From Patiria pectinifera (Eukaryota > Echinodermata > Asteroidea > Valvatida > Asterinidae), in contig CM057135.1 in NCBI GenBank assembly GCA_029964075.1, positions 31,795,366 through 31,859,365 on the forward strand: a stretch of 64,000 bases of DNA. The letters are read 5' to 3'. The notes under the pieces are model-generated. The model had not been told where the DNA came from. It searched no databases and saw only the letters and a program-made list of their open reading frames with translations. Below are positions 25,458-37,500 of the stretch, in pieces (the stretch's first letter is position 1; each line of letters opens with the position of its first letter). The position numbers were made by a program, and so were the translations under genes.

Positions 25458-27375
25458 CTAACAGGTGCAAGGAAAACGGAACATCTTGTCAACCTCCTCG
25501 GGGCACAGGGTAGTGGTAAAGATCTTGACCTCATCAATAGAGCCGAAGAAATACTCCATCTCGTGACCCATTCCTGCCTGCCCGATGGTCACCGGGATGT
25601 CTTTCGACAAAATCTCGCCTGTACAACAATCACTCGTACCGGTCTGCAGTTCATTGTCTACGTAAAACAGTAACTGAGAGCCGTTATACGTCATGATGAC
25701 GTGATGCCAGACATTCAGACTCGCTTTCACGACATTGTAAGGCCATACCTTTTTCATAATGCGAGGTGATGACTGTGCCACCGATTTCTGTCCCGCCTGT
25801 GCTGTCTGTCATGCGGACTTCCCAGGAGCCAGCCTCGCTATAGCCAGCGTTGACGATACCTTGATAGTGATCGGGATTGGTTCGTTTGAACCAAGCACTG
25901 ACACTGAAACGAGATCCCCAGGCAAACTGACGGAAAGCATCGACGTCTATTTTGCTGTGACCGTTGAACGAAGCAGCCCTCCCGCATACTCCTCCGGGAA
26001 AGAAAACTTCGCCACTTGCCAGCAAGCCATTCCTACCAGCGCTAGTTGAGTCCAACAAGTTACCCTCAAAAGCGTAATGCGCTGTAAAAGAAAACAAAGG
26101 AGAGAATAAGTTAAAAATCAATGCTTGGAAAAATCTTTAACGTGTATGCTTCCATGTACATACAGAGCAAAGCAAAAGCCTGATTTGGGCGGGGTAGGTC
26201 CACGATACATCGAGAAAGTTGAATGCTAATACAAAAAGTAATAGGTATACAAAGGCGTAAGAAAATAACGAAATATCACCAGTTAATTTTTTGAAGTCTT
26301 TCTTTTTTCTCTTTCGAATACAATTTGTAAATAATTTCCAGTGAAATTTGAAAATAATTTCAAGTGAAATTTTAATAAAATGTGACTCTTCTGCTCCTGT
26401 CTGCATCTGGGCTGAGACAATACAATGAAGCAGAGGTTACGAACCTTCAAGATGTGAAGATCCTCCACAGTTGGAGTGAGCCGGCACGCAGTGTCTGCAA
26501 TCTGTCTGTTAACCAAAATAAGCAGCTCGATTAGGGAAGAATTCAATAATAAAGGCATTTAAACGGTCAAGTTTACAGACCATTCGGGTTTAAAATTTGG
26601 ATTTGTTCAGTATTTTAGCTATTCAGGCCTAATTATATAAAAGCCAACTCGCTGTTTTGGTTATTCTCAAGAAGACATCTTTTACCAATATATTGTCGAA
26701 GTTTCAGATTAATAAGTCCTACAGTAAAATTACCGCATAAAGTCAGCAGTTTAAATATCTATTTATATCCGAATTATCGGAGCGGCACACTTATCGTGTC
26801 CGTATGACAGGTTTACATGAAACATTACATCATTATACCCAACCCAATCTTTCTCAGATCCATTATTTTTTTTAATTTTGGGAGAAGTTTTAAGTGTTTT
26901 GAACCTTTCTTTACGCATTCCAACTTGGGAATCTAATCTAAAACGAAATTACAATTGTCAAGAATCTATGCAAGAAATGTACTTCTTGTTAAACTAAAAT
27001 GCAGCAAACATTACACGGTTGGTATTTGTTATGATTGTGTCTTACCTTGAATTTGGGTGTGTAGATTGCGTCATTCCTCTGTACGAAGCTACGGGGGCAG
27101 TCACTGTGCGACGCAGCGTTCATCTCACACAGATGCTTGCTCGGGATGTAATTCGTGGACTCGCACACTGGATCGGCCTCACACGACAGGAGACAATCCT
27201 TGTGATTTTTCGTATGATTTCGGCTGATTTGTGTATCATTAATGCCAGAACCGATAATCGTACACCAAATTGAATCTGACTGGTGATTGAAAACTTGCTG
27301 TATATCGGCGGTTAGAACCAAAATTGTTGCCCAAGAAATGAGCTGACAAAATAGTGTGAAACGTTCAGCTGCCAT
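25458..27375 (-). CDS. Secreted PAN/apple plus LamG-like (concanavalin-type) protein, frameshifted
   Basis: Three exons: 27046-27375, 26445-26505 and 25458-26081. The first encodes a signal peptide (about residues 1-24) and a Cys-rich PAN/apple-like segment (CLLSCEADPVCES and later cysteines). The second is a short Cys linker, TDCRHCVPAHSNCGGSSH. The third is a LamG-like jelly roll: HYAFEGNLLDS, GRAASFNGHSKI, FSVSAWFKR, then WHHVIMTYNGSQLLFYVDN and GSIDEVKIF, ending FPCTC and TAG. The start of the jelly roll and its WHHV half are in different frames: an A5 run near 25750-25754 carries one base too many for a continuous frame, and the summed exons (1015 nt) are one over a multiple of three. 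Otherwise the domain is complete. Such proteins probably bind glycans or matrix outside the cell; the specific role is unknown. The cause may be a sequencing error or a real frameshift. Confidence 0.75.
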
Positions 27376-30300
27376 GTCAAAAACTACTGTTTACAGTTTT
27401 TTTCTGGAGATAATTAGTGATACTTCTTCTTGCCTAGGCCTATGGTTGACATTCACGTTACTGACGACAGAGTATAATGAGCGGTCTCGTGTACGGGAGA
27501 GCATTTAAGTGCCCAGACCACCAGGCGGGGCAAATATCACAATCATTATTAAATTATCAAATTACAAGCTCTCAGCGTTGAAATTCCGTTACCAAGAAAC
27601 CCAAATCATCAGGCCAGCGTCACGTGTGCCTTGAACCAATCATATGGCTACATATATTCAGGCCCTACATGTCACGAGCAAAATTGCCAGTACATTTGTA
27701 AACAAATCATCCCAATGTATTATTATTATGACGAGCCCAAGCTCATTATCTTCCCCAAAAATCTTAAGCAAGAAATAAATGTTGTCTAATAAATTTCACC
27801 AGTAATCCTAGCATAAAGTGGCATGTCAACGGTTGTTGTCGAAAACTGCTAAAGACGCGGCCTCAATTTCGACCATGTACAGCGCCACCTTGTGACATGA
27901 TCGGTGATCGCAAACGCACCTCCTTCCACGTCCGCACAAAGTGTCCCACATGCCATTCTTTTGGGGGCATTGCTTGTCGTAGTAATATCACTCCATTGTA
28001 ATATATTAACTATAATAAATTAATGTAGGCCTACATGTATATGTCAATCGTGTTCAACAAAACAAACAGGTTTATGGAGGAAGGAAGTAAGGAACACAAA
28101 CCCTCCATGGTTTTATCAATGACAGGCCAGTATAAACGTGGTGCACTTTGATTGTTCATCTAAAAAAAAGAGTCTAATTAGTCCCTTGCTACTTTGTACC
28201 TAATATTTCACAGTAAGACATATTTTTTATTAAGCTCTAAACAACGTGTCATAAACTAAGCTTGAATTTGCCTACCTGTTTAAAACTCGGAACGAATTTT
28301 ACCGTTTAAAAATCAGAAAGAATTTTACTTTGGCGCGAGTTTCCAATTTTACTTTAAACGGCGCAGATAACACGCGCCCCCAAAATAATTATGAAACTAA
28401 TTTTCTGACAAACATATACATGTACATGTACATGTAGTTGGGTGTGTACGTGGAAATTATACAGGTTTATCAGAATTTGTAAACGTGCGAAAAGTTGAAT
28501 TTTCCACTTGGGAGTTTCTGAGATTTCTTAAGTGCGTCACGTTAAGAAACATGCACTCGGCAGATTTTGTGCCCAATTCTCGGACGCCACATTTTGCACG
28601 TTCATCAGACTATCTTGCTGCATGGAGGAATAAGTTCTTATTCCTCCATGCTTGCTGTAACCACGGAGGACACTTTTCCACGACGACGAAAGTACATAAA
28701 ATAGTTTTTTTTAAATAGGTTACTCACGTTTACTTGACCTTTAAGGGCGCCAGTTTGAACCCAGGAACAAGTAAATTCCGACATCACTACACAGCTAAGC
28801 CAACGTATTCCTTACCGTCAGCTTACCGCCCGACACAAAACTAAAAGTTTATGGCGATTTGCATTTTGCGCGCTTAGAGTCCCTCACGGGGGACACACTC
28901 CTATTTCGTGGTATCGAAATTTACCTGTATCGGCAACTAAAGATTCAAGCATAAATGAAATCAGCCCCTTCAAGGATTCTTAACAAAAAGTTCCAAGGTT
29001 TCCCGAAATTGTTAACAGTAATTACGAACAATACATTTTTTGATGATTTAAAACGTTGACAAAAAAACTTTGGCATTATAGTGCATCCCCTTACACGATA
29101 GAGAGCGCCCTCTATTGACGATGCTAGACCCTCTATGAGCCAACGTTGAGCAGAATCACAAACATTTCGGCATCTTTTACAGAATTGAGTCGAGGTGATT
29201 TTATTCACAATATTTCGACAATAACTCCCATTTCCGCGATCTGAAAATTATAATAATTAAATGATTACGTTATAAAATAACAAAATCAGAATGATTCTTA
29301 ACAGGCAACAACCTGCATGCAAAAAAACAAACCAAGAAAAAAAAACCAGAAAACGAAAATTATACATGTAGTTCTTAACCCATCATTACCATACACCAAT
29401 TACTTTGGCAGGCTAAAATGAAATTCTATTTACGTTTATAAAAATACTGTCCATATAAAAAGAAGCTAGGATTCCTTTGATGTAAACCATTTTTAAGCAA
29501 CTATAAAAAAAAAGGGGGTATTTGATAATATTATCAAGGTTATTACATTTTACAACTTTGGCTACAACAGACAAAACGTTTGAAAAAAATGACATTTCAT
29601 TTTTTTTGGGACAAAACTGAAGAAAACCGTTCATTTTATATCATCTGTAAGACTATTTTTCTTGACAAACAGAAGAATTTCTGTTCGCTCTTGTACAGTA
29701 GCGCATCCAGCTTTTTTACACAGGAGGGGGGTGGTGGGGCACAATTCAGACTTCACTGTATCGACATCAGAACCGCTTTGAATTAATATGGGACACCAAA
29801 ATGCCCCGGGATATGCCATTGCTCTTATTTTAGGAAATTTGTTTCACCTCATATTATTTTTATCAAAAAATTATCAGGTAAGAAAGTAATCCTTGTCTAT
29901 AAACAATATTAAAAAGGCGTGAACTGAAAAGGACTACAAATTGGAAGACTTTACATGTATATAGTTTTAAGAGGATGCATTTTTCACTTAGTTAACTTGG
30001 CACCAGTACTAACAAATTATGCATTGATCTAGTTATCAGAGCGCAACAGAGATTTCTAACCAATATTTCAACACTTTCATCTTAATACAACTGAATACGT
30101 AAGTTACGATTATGAAATGAATGAGAATTGAGAATTCATCCTTCCAATTAATTTTTATGCATTACATTTACCCTGTATTTGTTTTACAATTATATGAAAA
30201 AATATTATAGCTTACAGTATTTATTCCTGGTTATAAGTCCGAATGGAATTCAATATGGAATGCTGGCAAAATATGCATAAATTATGTCACAGCCTAAAGA

Positions 30301-31589
30301 CTTACAAGTATCTGTTTACGTTGACTGAACTTGAATTCGAAAGATCACAAAGCAATTGAAAAAAAATTGAGAAAATTACTCTTAAATCATTCGCCAGTTT
30401 ATCCTACAGACTGTTTAGAATTTACAATAAAAGCTTTTGCCTTAAAAATAACAAAAACAGAATTCATGTACATGAATCATCATATCAACAACTTGTCTAA
30501 TGCAAAACTGAAACGCAAGCATCACAGAGTGGCTCAATGATACATGCTTCCTTCCTGAATTGTCTTACTTTGAATAACACTTCAGAATTTGAAGGAAAAA
30601 AAATACATTTGTGGATGGAAGTGACCTTTCACCTTGGACTTCATCAACACATGAAGACAGATATCCCTTAAGTGATTTTAATTCTAGAATCACCGGTCAA
30701 ATTTCTAAAAACATGAAACCAGAGCATACGACAAATTGAGACCTACTTTTCATCTCAGTGTTTGTTCACTCAAGGAAAATGTGCCATGTATGGAAAAAAG
30801 TGCCATTCTAACCCAAACAAAACAGAACAAAATCACAGAAATCTATAGATTTACAACAAAGTGTAGTAATTTGCCATTCGCACGGCAGTCACATAAGTGC
30901 AAGTGAATAAGTTCAGACTGTACATGTTCAATAATAAAATCAAAAAGAGATTATTTTTAAATCATGCTTATATCTAGTTAAAGAGAGGACAAAAATGTTC
31001 CTATAAACATAGAAAGGGCAATGTTGTGACAATTGGTACCTTTTCATCTCTCCACAGGTTGTTGCAAAATGTTAAAAATGAAAAAAGCTTCTAAAAGATT
31101 ATGAAACATAAAATAAGCTGTAAAATAATTTATAAAAATTAAAACGCTTTTCTAAAGGTTAGATAGCAAAAGTAAAATGAGTTGAATAAGTATTGTCAAT
31201 ATTACATTCTAAACAATATTACATAAGTTACTTTATTGTACAAGGTGCTCAGCTCGTTCATAATAAGAATTTTCCATTGAAAGAGCTAGCACCACGAAAA
31301 TAATGGGTCCAATTCCATTTGCTTAATTGGTCAAACTGCAGCCTCTTCATTCAAACAAACTATTTACAAATCTCTGCAAAAATCTCATAAAAATACAGTA
31401 CAAAATGTATCGATCATGTGGTCAAAACATGATTTACATACATGTATTACAGAAATTTGGCTATACCTTGACACTTGAATACTCTGAATCATAACTTTGC
31501 AAAACAATATTTACAGATATTTACACTATACATCTATAATAAAAACAGTTACACAAGGCAGACACTCTATGAAAACGCTGTAGGAATGC
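27376..31589. other. Intergenic between PAN/LamG gene and Dachsous
   Basis: AT-rich, no gene recognised. The left side should contain the promoter of the PAN/LamG gene. The right side is the 3' UTR of Dachsous: TTTATT at 31232-31237 (AATAAA on the minus strand) is a candidate poly(A) signal about 350 bases past the stop. A short perfect palindrome lies at 28620-28651. Confidence 0.5.
28620..28651. repeat. Perfect 15-bp inverted repeat with 2-bp spacer
   Basis: The arm gcatggaggaataag is followed after tt by its exact reverse complement. Such a hairpin could form a cruciform or, in RNA, a strong stem-loop. It is intergenic and is not followed by a T run in a way that suggests a known RNA signal. 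Confidence 0.85.
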
Positions 31590-34500
31590 TTAGATTTGGA
31601 TTTCTTCCTCATCACCGGTAAACGATGGTACAAAGCGGATACCAGTGACCTGCTTTGGGTTTCTTGACGCTCGTTGGGGTGTGCTTGAACCAGAGTTCCC
31701 TCGACTTGAAGACTGACCTGAACTGACCCCTGTTGATGTAACCATGGGAGAAATGGACATCGATCCTGGTGCAAGGGGTGATAGCGAGGGCGACAGATCT
31801 GGTGAGACAGCCACAGCAGCAAATGCGCTCTCATTAACGATTGGTGAGCGAGGCAAGGAGTGTGATGTTTGCTTTGACTGACCATTGTTCATAGCGAGTG
31901 GAGCTACTGGTTTGATGGGTCCTTGGACTACATTAGTCAGCAATGGAGGAGGATACTGCTTCACAGGTTTGTGCTTTTGTTGTGGCCTCTCCAGCTGCCG
32001 TTTCACCACTGTGTCGTCCTTTAATTTGGCAATTTCAGCAAAGACGTGAGCCAGGGGTTGAAACTGAGGTCCCCAGTCCAGTAAGTAATCCCAGTTGTAG
32101 CTACCTGCGAGTTCTTCGTCACTGTTTACAATTGAGCTGAGTGAACCTGCCATAGATGGTTGGACATCATCTCCCCACCCAAAGGCTCTTGTGCCATCCA
32201 TAATGGCATCGTCTTCTTCTGCACCTACTTCATCTAATCTAGCATAGATCAGATTACCAATGTCCATACCACCACCAGCCTCGCCACCTCCCTCCTCACC
32301 AAACACATGCATACTCTCTGCACTTGTACTGTTCATGTAACTGATGTTCTTCTCTCTAGGTGAGCCCATAACATCAGAAGCATTATCTCGCAAGGATAAT
32401 CCATCTTCATGATCTTGCTGAATGCCAGAATCTAAGACCTTGTCTCGTACGCTGGCAGTGTGATCATCTGAAACTGAGCGTTCATTAATGCGGCGGATTT
32501 CCTCATCCTCTACGGTTGTTGATCCCCTCCCACTGGATGCTGAGTTACCCTCAGAGACATCAGTCCGAGTCAGGTGACCTACTTCCATGGAGCTATTCAT
32601 GTTATTTCTGTGCATGTTGTAGAGGTTCCGCGGTGGATAGATGTTGTATGAAGTATCACCTGCTGTAAGTGGTTGTTCAGGAATCATAGCATGATTGACC
32701 ATAGCATTGTGGCCCATTTCTACAGTATCAAAGGTGGTATCGTAAGATCTTGGTGACAGTGACCGGTCACCGGCTTGGTAATCAGCAGGTTTAGGATCCT
32801 TCTTGCGATTCTCACGTCGACGACGTCGTGCGATTAAGAACAAGATAACGATGATGAGCAGAATCAGGAAGATGACAGGAATAACGATAGCAAGAATGGT
32901 AGTCATCGGTAAGCCTACTTGGCCACCTGGTACAGCTGGAGGGTTGACATTCAACGTGATGGGGACTATGTCTTCCTTGGATCCAACTCTTCCAGAGCTA
33001 GCTTTGACTATCAGTGAATACTGGTCTTTGCCATCTACACTCTGCCGACGATTTCTATACAGAGACTCAATCATGTCACGCCTCCGTCTGTTTGAGGAGT
33101 CTAGACGTTTCTTTACTGTTATTATCCCTGTACTTTGGTTGATGGCAAAAAACTCATGGCTTCTCTCAAAGCCATAGAGTACAACACCGTCTGCTCCTGT
33201 ATCGTTATCACTGGCATGTACCGTACCCACCATAGTGCCTACTGCTGCATCCTGAACCACGCTAAACAAGTATTCCTTCTTATCAAATTGTGGCTGGTAG
33301 TCATCCTGACTGGTAATCTCAACTTGGGCTTGCACAGATACTGACTCCCCACCTTTATCCACAGCTCGGATGAGAAGTCGATAAGATTCCTCCATCTCAA
33401 AGTCAAAAGGTCGTACAGTGGTGACGTTACCACTGACGGGGTCAATGTTGAACAGGTCCTTCCCACTACCTTCAGTGATTGCATAAGTCAGCTGACCATA
33501 TTCACCGGTGTCCTTATCAATTGCATGCGCCTGAAATACAGGAGTACCAGCAGGTTGGTTCTCGGCCACGCGTTCCAAATACATCATGAATGGGAAGTAT
33601 GGGACGTTATCGTTGTAATCGGTGATTTCAATGTTTACCGGCACAATAGCATGTAGTGGGTTATCACCACTGCGATCGGTAGCCCGTACTGACATCCTGA
33701 CCTCAGGTACTGTGTCATAATCCAGACTGCCTTTAACAGTAATCAAACCGGAAGTCACATCAATAGTAAACATATCCAACTCATTACCTGATTTGATATC
33801 AAACTGAATCTCCGCATTCCGTCCGATATCAAGGTCACTTGCAAACACCTGTACAACACTAGTGTTAGTTGTTGCGTTTTCCTGGACAGTCCCAAAATAA
33901 TGCGTCTGGTTGAATCTCGGTGCATGGTCATTAACATCCAAAACCTCAATGACAACCTCAGCCGTTGAGTTACGTTGAGGTAGTCCACGATCTGTAGCTG
34001 CAACTATCAGGGTATACGTGTCAACGAGTTCACGATCCAAGCTATCAAATACATTAATGTCTCCACTGTCGGCTTTGATCTCAAATTTCCCATCCTCGTT
34101 ACCACTGACAATGCTGTAGTCAATCTTCCGATTATGATAAGATGGGTCTTCATCTTCAGCAGTTACCGTGGTAACCAATGAACCAATGGCTTTGTCTTCA
34201 TCGACAAACGCAGAGTAGATATCTTGTTGGAAGGCAGGAGCATTGTTGTTGACGTCTAAGACCTGGACTCGGACAGCAACAACACTGGATAGGGGTGGGT
34301 TGCCATGGTCAGTTGCCGTGACGACAAGCTGAATGATGGGCTGGGCTGGATTAAAGTTGATTGTCTGGTTGGTTGTTATAGCACCTGTCAAATACAAAAC
34401 GACATAGATTGTAATATCGCATGCATGGTCAATAGTACGGGTTAGGGAAATTTCAGTTTAGTAACGGCTGATTTGTAGCAACTACATAGATGTCCTCATC

Positions 34501-37500
34501 AATGTTACCCCTGCCTCTCTCTACATGTTCTGTTTATCGTTGGACCTCCTTGCCCAGTTCCTGTTTCCCTCCATTCTATGATCTAGCCTCTTTGAAGAGA
34601 AATATAAATTCCTACCTCCAGCTTTCCTGATTATTATTATTTTTTTATCACATTTTTCTTCTTTCTGGCCCTTGCTGCCCCCCCCCCCACCCACCAAGAG
34701 TGGCTTTTAAAGCCTTGCTTGCTTGGACAGATTTTCCTTAAAATGTACATATCATGATTATAATAGCCCATGGCTTCATTGCCTTCATTCAAGAACCACT
34801 ATAATATGCGTTATTCCACGAGCGCCAGTTAAACAAGGAACAATGTAGTGTGTCTCGGCCATGGGACACAGACGCACTACATTTTCCGTGTTCCACGAGT
34901 GAGAGTGGGATAACAAAGTTATCTTCAAGCAAACTTGACGCGCAGTAAAAAATAGAACATGCACGTTGTACATAAACTTTTCAGTGGTTGTACAGTAGAA
35001 ATGGTGTACGTCTTGGAATAGAACGATAAGCTGAGTGCGAAATGGACCGTGGTATAAGGTATTTATAGTTATCCCACGAGCGTGATTGGAACACGGAATA
35101 ATGTAGTGTGTCTGTGTCCCACATACATGTACCACGAGGCTGAAGGCCGAGTGGTATGTGGGACACAGACGCACTACATTTTCTGTGTTCCACAAACGCG
35201 AGCGTGATAAGGGATTTATCTTCAAGTAAAATTGACGCACAGTAAAGATGGAACTAGCCCGCTTTACATGAACCTGAAAGCGGTTGAATAGCACATGTAG
35301 GTGGAATGTCGCTTGCATCTTGGAATAGCGCTATACGCGGAGTGCGATATGGACCGTGTCATACAGTGTAATATCACACTGTTGTTGCCATGAATGGCCC
35401 AATCAGGATCAAGGATTCAAGTTTGCTTGCAGATAGACTCTTGTGTATTGTCATCCTTGCAATGGTCAGTTTATGTAATACACACCTGTTGCTGAATCAA
35501 TGACAAATCCCTGAACAGGTGCTACACCCATGCTGTACACAATGTGAGCATTGTTGTCAATATCAGCGTCTGTTGCATTGACTGTCAGCACGGGATAACC
35601 AGATGGAGTCAACTCAGACAATGCCACCTACAAATGCACAAATAACAACCATTTAACATTCATCACTTACAACTTGATCCAAGACAGAGCTATCATTAAA
35701 TTACTACATGTGTCTTCTCTAGATGGTTTAATCTTACTGTGCTACTCATAACCTCGAAGTTAAGATCATAATGATAACAACTTTACAACTCTTTGAGGCA
35801 TCCTTATGACACAACCTAACACAAGCAACCGTGAATTCAATATAATAAACGTGCCCTCACTTGACTGTATGAGTACATGTAAGTAACACACTGCCTCGAC
35901 ACACAATAAAACTTCACTATGAAAAACACAGAAGGGTACACAAATGATTATTTGGTTTAGCCATTTGTTATAGCGATTTTCCACTGAAATTGCTCTGCGT
36001 GATTGCACACAAACATTTAGGATCCAAAGAGAGTGCTTATTATAGCCAAGTATTTGTTATACACCATTACACCATGTACACCATTGAGGTGAATTGAAAC
36101 ATGATAGGAAATAATTCCACACCCACCTGATAGGACTGCTGGCTGAACTGTGGCTCGTTATCATTCTCATCTCTAACCCTTACAACCAACGTGACGTCAT
36201 CCGTGTACACAGTGTCCGATGCCTGTACTTCAAGACTATAAATATCCTGCGTCTCACGATCTAATGTCTCAGCTAGTGTAATGCTGCCACTGAATGGATC
36301 AATGGCAAACTTGTTGCCTGGGTTACCAGTAGGTGTGAAGTGATAGGTGATAGTTGGATTGGTGTCTCCATCGTTAGCAGTCACTGTTATCAGAGGGTAA
36401 CCAACTTCAGCACCTAGGCAAACAAGACAATCACAATTTGTTGCGATTACCAAATGTAAAATCATAGACAAGTTATCAAGTGATAAACTTTTGCAGTTTT
36501 TTTCCCAGATAGTCACAAAATTATGGATTTAACTTTGAAAGCATCAGTTCTAAGTGTGTTTAAAAGTTATGCCAGATGGAGAGAAACAGGTTTTAGGCGA
36601 CAAACAAAACATGGTAATGCAGGACAGATGCAAACATGAAACAAACACTCCATAGTTTGTACAACCCAAAAATAAATAAATGGAGCCAAACAAAGAAAAC
36701 GTAGTTATTGAATAATTTATTTTCAACTATTAAAGCTTGTACATGTACATACCTTCACTGATGACCAGCGGGTTGAATGGTGGGAAGCGAGGCCTGTTGT
36801 CATTAATATCCACAATGGTGATCTTCAATGTAGCCAATCCCGTCAGCTGTGAGCTACCGCTGTCTCTGGCCGCTAACGTCAACTTGTAAGCATCTCTGAT
36901 TTCACGGTCTAGTTCGATATTGGTCGTCACAATACCGGTGATTGGATCAAGGTTGAAGGAGTTGTCAAAGTTCCCACTTCGGATGGAATAGGTGATCTGA
37001 CCGTTGGTACCCTGGTCTGCATCATTGGCAGACACCTATCAATACACAACAGAGATCAGTCACATCATGTAGCTAAGCAACGGTATCATATATTTTTTAC
37101 AAAGCTGTTGTCACATTTGTTACGGATATAAGACACTGTCAACAAGGTGAAACAATGAAAACCAAAGTTTTGGCCTCTGCATACTGCACACAGTTTGATA
37201 ATTGTTCCAGAATTATAAGCAACTTGGCACAGTTGAGCTCCTGAAAAAAAAGAACTTCACTTCGTTTGCTAACAGTTGTACCTCTTTGTTTGTCTGTTAT
37301 CTTGCCATGGCTTTGATCTCCTGCTTCAGCTGCATCAGACATGACCGACTTAATGAATCATTTGAAGGACTGTAACTCACCTGAATGACGTAGATTCCAC
37401 TGGATTGTCCCTCCCAAACTGACGTTGTGTACTTATCCTGGACAAAGCGTGGAGCATTATCATTAGCATCCAGTAGATTCAGCTGGACCGTCGCGTAACC

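Noticed and set aside
34785..35318. Minus-strand open frame of 177 codons
   Set aside because: It runs through the hairpin-bearing tandem repeat in an intron; the two halves look alike because the DNA is repeated.
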